Source: Ralstonia pickettii DTP0602
GTDB lineage: Bacteria; Pseudomonadota; Gammaproteobacteria; Burkholderiales; Burkholderiaceae
DNA length: 64,000 bases
Assembly: GCA_000471925.1 (NCBI GenBank)
Contig: CP006667.1
Location: forward strand, 2,666,001-2,730,000
Direction of reading: 5' to 3'
Notes under the pieces: model-generated
What the model saw: the letters and a program-made list of their open reading frames with translations, nothing else
Databases searched by the model: none
Told to the model about the DNA's origin: nothing
Position numbers and translations under genes: made by a program
Part shown: positions 1 through 8,969 of the stretch, one piece after another
Position numbering within the stretch: position 1 is the first letter of the stretch
Layout: the number at the start of each line of letters is the position of its first letter

Positions 1-1120
1 TACGCCCTGCGCAGCGCAACTGCCTGGCGGCGCTGTAGCATGCGCCGGCGCACAGCTCGACCCAAAAGCCGGCCTTCGCCAGGCGGGACATACCCTCCGC
101 TGCGGCGCGATCGTCGACCACCACCGCGCCCCCGCCGGAAAGGCGGGCCGCCATTGCTTGTTGCAGCGTGACGGTGGTGCCCGCCGTGGAAAACTGCGCG
201 GTCCGACCCTCGAATTCGGACTGGAGCGCCACGCCGTCCAGCACCCGCGACAAACGCGCAAACGGCTCGACCGCCCACAGTTGCGGCATGCGCGCGAGCA
301 TGCCGCCATGCACCAGGTCGCGCAGCGCGCTGTAGACGCCCCAGAGCAGGTCGCCCCGCGCCGTCGGCACCAGCACATGGTCCGGCCGGACGCCTTGGGC
401 CACCCACTCAAGCGCCACGGCACGGTATCCCTCGACACCGAATACCGGACTGCCGACAGGCGGCACACAGTAGTTGGTCACGGCAAAAGCGCCGTCGCGC
501 TCCACGCGCCGCCGTACGTGTTCCCAGCGCGCGTGCCCGCTGTCGAAGGCCACGCGCATCGCGCCGTACTCGTGAAGGGCGCGCGCGAACGGCGCAGGCA
601 GGTCGCGATAGGTGGCGATCTCGCAGGGAAGGCCCGCGGCGGCGCAGTACGCCGCCGCCGAAACCGCCGCGTTGCCGCTGGACGCCAGCACGACAAGCCC
701 GGCGCCAACGTGCAGGGCACGGCTGACGGCTTGCGCCGACATCCTGTCCTTGTGTGAACCGGTCGGGTTCATGCCCTCGTGCTTGATCCACAACTGCTCG
801 ACATCGAGGGTTCGCGCGAGCACGGGCACATCGAGGCAAGGTGTATTGCCCTCGCCCAGCGAAATGCCATCCGAATAGGGCAGCCATGCCCCCCACATAT
901 AACCCTGGCTTTTCGGCTGAAGCGGCAATGGCGCGCCAGCGTAGACCGCCTCGACGCTGCTCGGACGTCCCGCCCCGGCACAGCGCGGACAGCCCCTCGG
1001 CATGTCGGCTATGGGATACTGGGTGTGACATGCAATACAGCGCAAGGCGGCGAGGCGCTCATTGCGGCGCACGCGGCCCGTGGCGCGTATTTCGGATGGT
1101 GGTTGAAAGGATGTTTGCAT
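1..1120 (-). CDS. Threonine synthase-like PLP enzyme (3' end outside window)
   Basis: About 373 residues are visible from an ATG at 1120 and the frame is still open at base 1. Residues about 28-48 hold a CxxC...CxxC zinc-ribbon-like segment, as at the start of many threonine synthase-family proteins. The motif NPTGSHKDRM follows, with the probable PLP-binding lysine near residue 124, and then a glycine/serine-rich ASSGNAA phosphate-binding stretch. These are fold-type II PLP lyase signatures. The gene is divergent from a LysR gene with an 87-base gap, so it is a likely target of that regulator. No strong ribosome site precedes the ATG, so the start is moderately sure. It could equally be a diaminopropionate- or serine/threonine-type lyase; threonine synthase activity itself is not shown. 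Confidence 0.8.
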   Translation of the reverse strand, partial: MQTSFQPPSEIRATGRVRRNERLAALRCIACHTQYPIADMPRGCPRCAGAGRPSSVEAVYAGAPLPLQPKSQGYMWGAWLPYSDGISLGEGNTPCLDVPVLARTLDVEQLWIKHEGMNPTGSHKDRMSAQAVSRALHVGAGLVVLASSGNAAVSAAAYCAAAGLPCEIATYRDLPAPFARALHEYGAMRVAFDSGHARWEHVRRRVERDGAFAVTNYCVPPVGSPVFGVEGYRAVALEWVAQGVRPDHVLVPTARGDLLWGVYSALRDLVHGGMLARMPQLWAVEPFARLSRVLDGVALQSEFEGRTAQFSTAGTTVTLQQAMAARLSGGGAVVVDDRAAAEGMSRLAKAGFWVELCAGACYSAARQLRCAGR

Positions 1121-1207
1121 GCGGTGGATGTTAGCGCCACTGCTCGCCCTGCACCGTCATGCGTCAGGTGCAATAATTAAGTAAAACTTATACCGTCAGA
1201 TTTGCCC

Positions 1208-2107
1208 ATGAGCATCAGCGCACGTCAGATCGAAATATTCCGCATGGTGATGCTGCTCGGTTCGGCGAAGCGCGCCGCCACCGCGCTGCACATCAGTCAG
1301 CCGGCGGTCACGCAATTGCTGCTCCAGCTGGAGGGCGGGTCAGGACTGAAGCTGTTCGACCGGCTCAAGGGCCGACTGGTCCCGACACCTGAAGCGCACG
1401 CCTTGATGACGGAGGTCGAGCGCGTCTATGTCGGCCTTGACATGGTGCAGCGCAAGATCGACATGCTTCGCTCGCACGAGGATTCAGTGCTGCGCGTAGG
1501 CACCCTGCACGCGATGTCAGCCAGCATCATGCCCGCGGTGGTGTCGGAGTTCCTGCATCTCTATCCGCGCATCCGCTGCCAGCTGGTGGTGGACAGTTCG
1601 CTCGCGCTGCGCGCCAGCTTGCTGCAGGGCGAACTGGACCTCGCGTTTATGGGCGACGAGGCTGACACTAGTGGGCTGGTGGCCTCGGCGTTCTATGAGG
1701 CGCCCGCGGTGTGCGCCGTGCCGGCCACGCATCCCTTCGCCCACCTCGCCCGCATCGAGCCGCGCGATCTGCAGGATGCGCCACTGATAGCGTTGTCGGC
1801 ATCCGATCCCGCGCAGCGGCGGCTTGAGCAGTTATTCGCCGCGGCCGGAAAATCAGCCCGTTTTGTCGCCGAGACGCCGTACAGTGCGACGCAATGCGCG
1901 CTGGTGCTGGCGGGCGCTGGCCTGGCGATCACCAACCCGCTGGTTGCGCGCGAGTATGCGGCGCTGGGGCTGCGCGCAGTACCGTTTGCCCCAGCCTTTC
2001 ATTTTCGTGCCCTGCTCGCCTTCCACCCGGGACAGGGACAATCGCGAGCCGCGCAGGAATTCGTCGCCCTGTGCCGCCGCCCGGTTGCGGACGTGCTGGC
2101 CACCTAG
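1208..2107 (+). CDS. LysR-family transcriptional regulator
   Basis: A 299-residue protein of normal LysR length. The N-terminal winged helix-turn-helix (about residues 4-62) contains AATALHISQPAVTQLLLQLE, the usual recognition-helix pattern, followed by a periplasmic-binding-protein-like effector domain (about 90-295). I chose the ATG at 1208 over a TTG two codons upstream. It is transcribed away from the threonine-synthase-like gene, the classic arrangement for a LysR regulator and its target. The effector is unknown. Confidence 0.9.
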   Translation: MSISARQIEIFRMVMLLGSAKRAATALHISQPAVTQLLLQLEGGSGLKLFDRLKGRLVPTPEAHALMTEVERVYVGLDMVQRKIDMLRSHEDSVLRVGTLHAMSASIMPAVVSEFLHLYPRIRCQLVVDSSLALRASLLQGELDLAFMGDEADTSGLVASAFYEAPAVCAVPATHPFAHLARIEPRDLQDAPLIALSASDPAQRRLEQLFAAAGKSARFVAETPYSATQCALVLAGAGLAITNPLVAREYAALGLRAVPFAPAFHFRALLAFHPGQGQSRAAQEFVALCRRPVADVLAT

Positions 2108-2211
2108 CGCATACCCGTAAGATCAGCCCGGCTGCACCCCTACCGCAGATTCTGCGTTCCGGACAAAGCAGTTCGCAATTCGATGTGGACTGGCGCGGCA
2201 AGATCAGCGTG

Positions 2212-2700
2212 ATGCACGGCAACGTTGCACTTATGCTCGATAGCATGTCCACGACCGTTGCATCCTCTGAGCCGCCCCTCGCCGGCCCCACTGCGGACGA
2301 GCACGCCCATCCCCGCCTGGGCGCCGCGCTCGCCTACATTCACCAGCACCTGGGCGAACCGCTGCCGCTGCCGCTGCTGGCCGACCTCGTCCAGCTGAGC
2401 GTCGGGCGCTTCGTGACCGTGTTCCGGCTGACGGTGGGCATGACGCCGCATCGCTACATCAGCCTGAAGCGAATCCGGCGCGCGCAATGGTTGCTCAGGC
2501 AGGGCCACTCTCCGGCGCTGACGGCGCACGAGTGCGGGTTCTATGACCAGAGCCACTTCACTCGCTGCCTGAAGAGCGTTTGCGGCATGACTCCACGGCA
2601 GTTCCAGACGGCCAGCGCACCGCTCCCCGGGAATGCCGGCCGCAGCCTGCCAATGCCCAGGGCTCAGGTTGCTGATGGAAACAGCCGTTCGATGGGATAG
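2212..2700 (+). CDS. AraC-type DNA-binding protein, HTH domain only
   Basis: About 162 residues from the ATG at 2212; ATGs at 2233 and 2245 are also possible and none has a clear ribosome site. Residues about 40-130 form an AraC double helix-turn-helix with the conserved endings GMTPHRYI and GMTPRQFQ. There is no N-terminal sensor domain, so the protein is shorter than typical AraC regulators and resembles stand-alone members. It follows the LysR gene on the same strand, and its last 37 bases overlap the convergent Lrp-type gene. Target unknown. Confidence 0.75.
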   Translation: MHGNVALMLDSMSTTVASSEPPLAGPTADEHAHPRLGAALAYIHQHLGEPLPLPLLADLVQLSVGRFVTVFRLTVGMTPHRYISLKRIRRAQWLLRQGHSPALTAHECGFYDQSHFTRCLKSVCGMTPRQFQTASAPLPGNAGRSLPMPRAQVADGNSRSMG

Positions 2701-3158
2701 TGCGTCTTAATGAAAGGCGACTTGATCACGATGAAGCTGAAGTACTTCTCGATGCCGATATTGCGCTCCAGCAGGCTTTCCATTAGTTCCTGGTAGTGGT
2801 TGACCCCACGGGTGATGAACTTGAGCAGGTAGTCATAGCCGCCGCTGACAAGGTGGCATTCGACGATCTCGTCCACCGCGCACACCGCCTTCTCGAAGCG
2901 CGCAAAGTCCTCGCGATGGTGGTCCTCCAGCGTGATCTCGGTGAACACCGTAAGAATATCGCCCAGCTTGTCCATCCGGATCTGGGCGCTGTATCCGCCG
3001 ATATAGCCGGCCTGCTCCAGCCGCTTGACGCGAATCAGGCATGGGCTGGCGGAAAGACCCACCGCATCGGCGAGGTCGACGTTGGTCATGCGGCCGTTCT
3101 TTTGCAGCTGGGCAAGGATGCGGAGGTCGAGTCGGTCAAGTTTGATGGGGGCGGACAT
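2664..3158 (-). CDS. Lrp/AsnC-family transcriptional regulator
   Basis: A 164-residue protein, the usual Lrp size. The N-terminal winged HTH (about residues 6-65, LDRLDLRILAQLQKNGRMTN) is followed by a RAM/AsnC ligand-binding domain (about 75-155) with the conserved segment SGGYDYLLK. Lrp-type proteins sense amino acids and commonly sit beside the amino-acid catabolic genes they control, which fits the transporter and dehydrogenase genes just downstream. Its 3' end overlaps the convergent AraC-type gene by 37 bases. Confidence 0.92.
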   Translation of the reverse strand: MSAPIKLDRLDLRILAQLQKNGRMTNVDLADAVGLSASPCLIRVKRLEQAGYIGGYSAQIRMDKLGDILTVFTEITLEDHHREDFARFEKAVCAVDEIVECHLVSGGYDYLLKFITRGVNHYQELMESLLERNIGIEKYFSFIVIKSPFIKTHYPIERLFPSAT

Positions 3159-3255
3159 GGGCTTTCAAGACTGGAATGACTGAATCACATTGTCCCCGCA
3201 TGGTTCGGCGAGGGCAATCGGGGCACGCCCGGAAAGTGAGGCACCGCATCGCCTT

Positions 3256-4194
3256 TCAGTACCCTTTCGCACGGTCCACCAGCCCGATCAGCGGCTCGCC
3301 GCGCTGCAGGCGGCGCAGATTGTCGAGCACGACCCGCGCCGCCGTGCCCGGCTGCGTCATGCTGGCGATATGGGGCGTGAGCCAGACCCTGGGGTGGCGC
3401 CACAACGGGTGGCCGGCAGGCAGCGGCTCTGGGTGCGTGACGTCGAGAATGGCATCGCCGATCTGCCCCGAATCCAGCGCGGCCAGCAGGTCGGCATCGT
3501 CGAGATGCTGCCCGCGCCCGACATGCACCAGCCCCGCCCCATTTGGCAGGGCGTCAAACACGCGAGCGCTCAATACTCCACGTGTTTCATCTGTCAGCGG
3601 CAGCAGGCAAACCAGGACATCGGTGCGGGCCAGGAACGCGTCCAGGGTCTGCGGGCCGGCATAGCACTGCACCCCTTCCAGGCTGCGCGGCGACCTTGCC
3701 CAGCCGGCACAATCGAACCCGAACAGCCGCAGCCGCTCCAGCACGGCCTGCCCCAGCGAGCCCAGACCAAGCACGCCGACGCGGTACTCGTGTGCCGCGC
3801 GCACCTGCAGGGGCCTCCACGCTTCCTGCGCCTGCTGCCGCCGGTAAGCCGGCATGTCGCGATGCAGCGCAAGGACCGAGAACACGACGTACTCCACCAT
3901 CCCGTCGACGATGCCGGGCTCGATCATCCGCACCAGCGGTACGTGCGCAGGGAGCGCGTCCAGGTCGAACTGGTCGATGCCGGCTCCGGTCGAAAACAGT
4001 ACCTGCAGGTTCGGGAACCGCTCTGCGATGCGGTCCGGCGCCTCCCAGGCCGCCAGGTAGCGGACCTTCCCGGGATCGCCGATATCGGGCCAGATGCGGA
4101 AATCGATGCCAGGCGCCTCGCGCGCAAAGACCTTGGCCCAGTCCCGGCCGCGCACGGGATCCGCCTTGTACAGAAATGTCGTGTCTTGATGCAT
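3256..4194 (-). CDS. D-2-hydroxyacid dehydrogenase (glyoxylate/hydroxypyruvate reductase A type)
   Basis: A 312-residue NAD(P)-dependent 2-hydroxyacid dehydrogenase. The Rossmann motif GVLGLGSLG lies near residue 146, and the C-terminal TPHIASMT stretch carries the catalytic histidine found in GhrA-like enzymes. The predicted reaction is reduction of glyoxylate or another 2-oxoacid to the D-hydroxyacid. It begins 5 bases after the GNAT gene, so the two form a minus-strand operon divergent from the ABC transporter. A shrunken copy of its C-terminus survives at 41352-41477. Confidence 0.88.
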   Translation of the reverse strand: MHQDTTFLYKADPVRGRDWAKVFAREAPGIDFRIWPDIGDPGKVRYLAAWEAPDRIAERFPNLQVLFSTGAGIDQFDLDALPAHVPLVRMIEPGIVDGMVEYVVFSVLALHRDMPAYRRQQAQEAWRPLQVRAAHEYRVGVLGLGSLGQAVLERLRLFGFDCAGWARSPRSLEGVQCYAGPQTLDAFLARTDVLVCLLPLTDETRGVLSARVFDALPNGAGLVHVGRGQHLDDADLLAALDSGQIGDAILDVTHPEPLPAGHPLWRHPRVWLTPHIASMTQPGTAARVVLDNLRRLQRGEPLIGLVDRAKGY

Positions 4195-4199
4195 TGCTT

Positions 4200-5078
4200 T
4201 TATCCGAGGGCCTTGTCGGCCAGCGCAAAGGGAAGAAATGGTGCCGTTGGGGAAGCCGGGGTGCCGCGGGCCAGCACCGTCGCGTCGGCGACGTGCGCCA
4301 GACCAAGGCAGCCGAGCCAGTCCTCGAGTTCGCCATCGGCGTGGACGTCCATGCGCAGCACGCGCCCGGTCACCAGGCCGGCCAGGTGCGCGATCATGGC
4401 CTTGGCCGACATCGCGCAGGGTGCGACCACGGGGCCGACCATCGCGCCGCGGCCAAAGCGCCGCAGGATCGCGAAGCCGCGGGGCCCGTCGGGGGAATCG
4501 AGCACCACCGTGCCGATCGACTGGCGCAGCCAGGTCTGGATCAGGGACGGACGTGCAACACCGCGGGCACCCTGCTCCATGCCGACCAGCAGTTGCAGGT
4601 CATTGCGCCCCCCAGGCCGCAGGCGGCAGCCTTCAGGCAGCGCCATCAACGGCGCCGGCAACGCTTTGCCCTCGTATTGATGCACCTCGCCGATGCGCTC
4701 GAACCCCATGCGCACATAGAAGCGATGCAGCTTCCCGGGGGCGTGAAGCAGCACGGTGCGGCCGTCCAGGCCGGCACACAGCGCCTCCAGCAACACGCTG
4801 CCAATCCCCCGCTCGCGGAAGGCCGGGGCTACGATGAGCAGCCCGACCGACGCGCCGCGCTCGTCCCACAGCCAGCGCATGCCGACACCGACCACCGCGC
4901 CGCCGACTTCGGCAACGCGGCCCTCGCCCATCTGGAACAGCATCTTCCAGTCGCTGGGGCGATGCGGCCAGCGTACATCTTCGGAAAGCGAAAGCGCGAC
5001 GGGCAGGTCGGACTGTGCCATCACGCGGATCGCGGGCGGTCCATCGCTTGCATGGAGGGGGAGCTGCGCGGAATTCAT
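4200..5078 (-). CDS. GNAT acetyltransferase with C-terminal YitH-like domain (paralogue 1)
   Basis: A 292-residue protein from the ATG at 5078; an in-frame start at 5177 lies in the conserved intergenic region and is less likely. The N-terminal half is a GNAT fold with the acetyl-CoA loop RERGIGS (about residues 87-93 of this start). The C-terminal half carries GFAILRRFGRGAMVGPVVAP, the pattern of the YitH-type acetyltransferase domain. Two paralogues of the same build lie at 19719-20606 and 32165-33022. All three stand beside catabolic or transport genes, suggesting acetylation of a pathway substrate or product. The substrate is unknown. Confidence 0.85.
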   Translation of the reverse strand: MNSAQLPLHASDGPPAIRVMAQSDLPVALSLSEDVRWPHRPSDWKMLFQMGEGRVAEVGGAVVGVGMRWLWDERGASVGLLIVAPAFRERGIGSVLLEALCAGLDGRTVLLHAPGKLHRFYVRMGFERIGEVHQYEGKALPAPLMALPEGCRLRPGGRNDLQLLVGMEQGARGVARPSLIQTWLRQSIGTVVLDSPDGPRGFAILRRFGRGAMVGPVVAPCAMSAKAMIAHLAGLVTGRVLRMDVHADGELEDWLGCLGLAHVADATVLARGTPASPTAPFLPFALADKALG

Positions 5079-5462
5079 TGCAGTAAGGGCCAGCGCCGGA
5101 CGAAAAGAGAGAGCCCTGATGATGCGATGAACAGGCAAGGCCCGGATAGGAAAAATTTGCTGTATCCGACGATGCACCGACGCTGTGCCTGCCTAGGGTA
5201 ATCCCGAGGATTGTTGCGGTGCACATGCACGCACGCAGTGCGCATGGCAGGCAATGCCAAACCGCCCACGCGAAACCGCAGGTTTTACTGCCACGGCTTG
5301 CAATACCCCACAAAGCCATCGGTCGCACATGCTTCAATGTCAGGGAGATGACACGCTGCGCGCTCGTGCTGCCTCAGCAGGAGCTTGCCCCCGCGCCGCA
5401 TGGTCCTGAGTTTCCACTTTCGCCATCCCCCGAACTCCGGCCCCCACCAGGAGCTATTTGCC
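5079..5462. promoter_or_regulatory. Divergent control region between GNAT and ABC transporter genes
   Basis: This 384-base region separates the minus-strand GNAT/dehydrogenase operon from the plus-strand transporter operon. It is conserved, with substitutions, at 41478-41781, where the downstream genes have decayed, so the sequence itself looks like the shared regulatory block. It contains TATCCGACGATGCA at 5163-5176, a version of a motif seen upstream of all three GNAT genes. The downstream ribosome site is AGGAG at 5449-5453. I could not define -35/-10 boxes with confidence. Confidence 0.5.
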
Positions 5463-7082
5463 ATGTCAGACAAGAAGCCGATCGAGGGCCTCATCGGCCC
5501 TGCCGAATCAACCCGGATCATGAGCGCCCTGCACCATGGCGCCAGCAGGCGCGACGTCCTGAAGATCCTGGCTGCCGGCGGCATGCAACTGGGGCTTGCC
5601 GGCAGCCTTGCCGGCGCGGCCGTGTCGGCGCATGCGCAGACGCCGAGCCGCGGCGGCCGCATCCGTGTGGGCAGCGACAACGCGTCGCCCAGCGATACGC
5701 TCGATCCGGCCAAGCAATCGAACAAGACCGACTACTGTCGCGGGACGATGCTCTACAACGGCCTGACGAGCCTGGATGCGAAACTGGTGCCGCAACCGGC
5801 GCTGGCTGAGTCCTTTGCCTCGCAGGATGCCGTGACGTGGGTCTTCAAGCTGCGCAAGGACGTCACCTTCCACAACGGCAAGCCGCTGACGCCGCAAGAC
5901 GTGGTGTTTTCCCTGATGCGCCACAAGGACCCGACCATCGCCTCGAAGGCGAAAACGCTGGCGGACCCGATCAAGAGCGTAAGCGCCACGGGTCCGAACG
6001 AAGTGACCGTGGTCCTCGACGGACCCAACGCGGACTTCCCCGTCATCGTCGGCACGTTCCACTTCCATATCGTGCGCAACGGCACCACCGACTTCAACAC
6101 CGGCATCGGCACGGGTCCTTACAAGCTCAAGGAATTCAAGCCCGGCGTGCGTTCGGTGATGGTACGGAACGAAAACTACTGGAAGCCCGGCAAGCCCTAC
6201 CTTGACGAGATCGAGTTCGTCGGCATTGCCGACGAGGGTGCGCGCGTCAATGCGCTGCTCTCGGGCGATCTCGACATGGTGGCCTCGATCAACCCGCGTT
6301 CGGTCGCACGCGTGAAAGGCACGCCCACGACCGATGTGTTCGTGACGCAATCCGGCCAGTACACCGACCTGATCATGCGCCGGGATACCGGCCCGGGCGC
6401 CAACCCCGACTTTGTCCAGGGCATGAAGCTGCTGCTCGACCGCGAACTGATGAAGAAGAGCATTGCGCTGGGCTATGCCGTGCCGGGCAATGACCAGCCG
6501 ATCGATCCCACCAACCGCTTCTACTTTGCCGGGCTGCCGCAGACCAGGCTCGATCCGGAGAAAGCCAAGTTCCATCTCAAGAAGGCCAACATTGGCACTG
6601 CCGCGATCCCGGTGGTAGCCTCCCCCGCCGCGCAGTACTCGGTCGACATGGCCCTGATCCTGCAGCAATCGGCGCGGCAGGCGGGCGTCAATATCGACGT
6701 CAAGCGCATGCCCGCCGACGGCTACTGGTCCAATCACTGGCTCAACAGCCCGGTCGGCTTCGGCACGGTCCTGCCGCGCGCCAGTGCCGACACGCTGCTG
6801 ACCCAGTTCTTCAAGTCCGACGCGGCCTGGAACGAGTCGCGCTACAAGGACCCGAAGTTCGATGCGCTGCTGCTCGCCGCGCGGGCCGAGACCGACCTGG
6901 CCAAGCGCAAGCAGATGTACGCCGACATGCAGACCATGATCCGGCGGGACGCAGGGATCGGCATACCGCTCTTTATCGCCACCATCGACGGCTACAACAA
7001 GCGGGTCAAGGGCCTTTCCCCGATCCCGCTGGGCGGCCTGATGGGCTATTCGTTCGCCGAGCACGTCTGGCTGGCGGCCTGA
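5463..7082 (+). CDS. ABC transporter substrate-binding protein, family 5 (paralogue 1), Tat-exported
   Basis: A 539-residue periplasmic solute-binding protein of the oligopeptide/nickel/opine family (SBP_bac_5). The ATG at 5463 is preceded by AGGAG with 9-base spacing. Residues about 28-60 are a twin-arginine signal (SRRDVLKILAAGG, then a hydrophobic stretch ending AHAQ). The mature part has the family's cluster-5 features, including LAESF and WVFKLRKDVTFHNGKPLTPQD near residues 120-140. It is the first gene of an operon with two permeases and a double ATPase. It is clearly related to, but more divergent from, the proteins at 17832-19451 and 45840-47459. Ligand unknown; peptide, opine or amine are all possible. 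Confidence 0.9.
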   Translation: MSDKKPIEGLIGPAESTRIMSALHHGASRRDVLKILAAGGMQLGLAGSLAGAAVSAHAQTPSRGGRIRVGSDNASPSDTLDPAKQSNKTDYCRGTMLYNGLTSLDAKLVPQPALAESFASQDAVTWVFKLRKDVTFHNGKPLTPQDVVFSLMRHKDPTIASKAKTLADPIKSVSATGPNEVTVVLDGPNADFPVIVGTFHFHIVRNGTTDFNTGIGTGPYKLKEFKPGVRSVMVRNENYWKPGKPYLDEIEFVGIADEGARVNALLSGDLDMVASINPRSVARVKGTPTTDVFVTQSGQYTDLIMRRDTGPGANPDFVQGMKLLLDRELMKKSIALGYAVPGNDQPIDPTNRFYFAGLPQTRLDPEKAKFHLKKANIGTAAIPVVASPAAQYSVDMALILQQSARQAGVNIDVKRMPADGYWSNHWLNSPVGFGTVLPRASADTLLTQFFKSDAAWNESRYKDPKFDALLLAARAETDLAKRKQMYADMQTMIRRDAGIGIPLFIATIDGYNKRVKGLSPIPLGGLMGYSFAEHVWLAA

Positions 7083-7096
7083 TCCGAGGAGACACC

Positions 7097-8053
7097 ATGA
7101 ACCTGTTCATCTTGCGCCTGCTGGCGCGGCGCATCGGGCTGGCGCTGATCTCATTGCTGGCGGTTTCGGCCATCGTCTTCGCCATCACCGCGGTATTGCC
7201 CGGCGATGCCGCGCAGGAACAACTCGGCCAGGACGCCACACCCGAAGCCCTGGCCGCGCTGCGTACCCAGATGGGCCTCGATGTCCCCGCGCCGGTGCGC
7301 TACGCGCAATGGCTGGGCGGCATGGTGACCGGCAATGCCGGCGAGTCCCTGGTCACCCGCATGCCGGTGTCCGAGGCCATCGGCAGCCGCCTGCCCCAAT
7401 CGCTGCTGCTGGCCGGCCTGACCGCGCTGATCTCGGTGCCGGTGGCGCTCGGCCTCGGCATCCTGGCGGCGGTCTACCGCGGGACCTGGTTTGACCGCAG
7501 CGTCAGCCTGGGCGCGGTGGCAGTGGTTTCCGTGCCGGAGTTCCTGGTCGCCACGCTGGCCGTATTGCTGTTCGCGGTCCACCTGCGCTGGCTGCCGGCG
7601 CTCGCCTATATCGGCACCGACGATTCCTGGGACAAGATCGTGCGTTCGCTGGCCATGCCGGTGCTGAGCCTGTGCTGCGTGATCGTCGCGCAGATGCTGC
7701 GCATGACCCGCGCGGCGGTGATCGACCAGCTCAACGCGCCCTACATCGAGATGGTGCGGCTCAAGGGCGCATCCTCGACCCGCATGGTGCTGTTCCACGC
7801 GCTGCCCAACGCCATCGGCCCGATTGCCAATGCCGTGGCGCTGAGCCTGTCTTACCTGCTTGGCGGCGTCATCATCATCGAGACCATCTTCAACTACCCG
7901 GGGATCGCCAAGCTGATGGTGGACAGCGTCGCCCAGCGCGACATGCCCGTGGTCCAGGTGTGCGCCATGATTTTCTGTTGTGCGTACCTGATCCTCGTCA
8001 CGCTTGCCGATGTGTGCGGCATCGTCGCCAATCCGCGTCTGCGCCACCGCTGA
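7097..8053 (+). CDS. ABC transporter permease, DppB/OppB type (copy 1)
   Basis: A 318-residue inner-membrane permease with about six hydrophobic helices. The cytoplasmic EAA-type loop near residues 225-245 (LKGASSTRMVLFHALPNAIG) docks the ATPase. A GAGGAGA ribosome site precedes the ATG, and the binding-protein gene ends 14 bases upstream. This gene begins a block repeated at 42010. The copies differ at a few positions in the first 300 bases, including ATG versus GTG start, and I saw no further differences. Confidence 0.92.
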   Translation: MNLFILRLLARRIGLALISLLAVSAIVFAITAVLPGDAAQEQLGQDATPEALAALRTQMGLDVPAPVRYAQWLGGMVTGNAGESLVTRMPVSEAIGSRLPQSLLLAGLTALISVPVALGLGILAAVYRGTWFDRSVSLGAVAVVSVPEFLVATLAVLLFAVHLRWLPALAYIGTDDSWDKIVRSLAMPVLSLCCVIVAQMLRMTRAAVIDQLNAPYIEMVRLKGASSTRMVLFHALPNAIGPIANAVALSLSYLLGGVIIIETIFNYPGIAKLMVDSVAQRDMPVVQVCAMIFCCAYLILVTLADVCGIVANPRLRHR

Positions 8054-8084
8054 AGCCTTGAACGCCATGCAGGAGCTGCAACTC

Positions 8085-8969
8085 ATGTCCCCTACCTCCA
8101 ACACGCACGCCACCCCCGCCGTGAGTGCCCCCGACCAAGGCGGTCGCCGCCCGCGCCTGCCCAAACTGGGCATCACCGGCTGGATCGGCAGCCTGATCCT
8201 CATCGGCTGGCTGGTCGCCGCCATTGTTGGCCCGATCCTGATCAGCCATGACGGCACGCCCACGGGCGAGATCCAGGTCTTCGGCCCGATCAGCGCCGCG
8301 CACTGGCTCGGCACCGACTACCTGGGACGCGACATGCTGACGCGCGTGATCCTGGGCGCGCGCTACACCGTCTGCGTGGCCCTGGTCTCGACCCTGTGCG
8401 CCAGCGGCATCGGCATCACGCTGGCATTGCTGGCCACCGTCAGCGGCCGCTGGATCGATGCCGGCCTGAGCCGCGGCCTCGATACGCTCACGGCGATCCC
8501 GAGCAAGATGTTCGCGCTGATCATGGTCGCGGCCTTCGGTTCGTCAGTCTGGATGCTCGCCCTCACGGCGGCGATCATCTACATCCCGGGCGCCTATCGC
8601 ATCGCGCGCTCGCTGGCGGTCAACATCAATGCGATGGACTACGTGACCGTCGCCCGCACCCGCGGCGAAGGCACCGCCTACATCATGCGCCAGGAAATCC
8701 TGCCGAACATCCTCGGCCCCATGCTGGCTGACCTGGGGCTGCGCTTCGTCTACGTCGTGCTGCTGCTCGCGAGCCTCAGCTTCCTGGGCCTGGGCATCCA
8801 GCCGCCCGATGCCGACTGGGGTTCGCTGGTGCGCGAGAACATCGGGGCACTGTCCGAAGGCAGCATGGCCGTGGTGGCGCCGGCGCTGGCCATCGCCAGC
8901 CTGACCCTCGCCGTCAACCTTGTTATCGACAACCTGCCGGGTCGCTCGGCACGTAACGGAGTCAAATAA
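8085..8969 (+). CDS. ABC transporter permease, DppC/OppC type (copy 1)
   Basis: A 294-residue membrane protein. I chose the ATG at 8085 because AGGAG at 8071-8075 stands 9 bases upstream; earlier in-frame ATGs overlap the preceding permease. It shows an N-terminal helix, the OppC N-terminal segment ending HWLGTDYLGRDMLTRVI, and an EAA loop (VARTRGEGTAYIMRQEILPN, about residues 185-204). With the DppB-type partner it forms the translocation pore. Its stop codon directly abuts the ATPase start (TAAATG). Confidence 0.92.
   Translation: MSPTSNTHATPAVSAPDQGGRRPRLPKLGITGWIGSLILIGWLVAAIVGPILISHDGTPTGEIQVFGPISAAHWLGTDYLGRDMLTRVILGARYTVCVALVSTLCASGIGITLALLATVSGRWIDAGLSRGLDTLTAIPSKMFALIMVAAFGSSVWMLALTAAIIYIPGAYRIARSLAVNINAMDYVTVARTRGEGTAYIMRQEILPNILGPMLADLGLRFVYVVLLLASLSFLGLGIQPPDADWGSLVRENIGALSEGSMAVVAPALAIASLTLAVNLVIDNLPGRSARNGVK

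Noticed and set aside
158..1031. Several frames overlapping the threonine-synthase-like gene
   Set aside because: The PLP enzyme frame, open through base 1, explains the region; the others have no family features.
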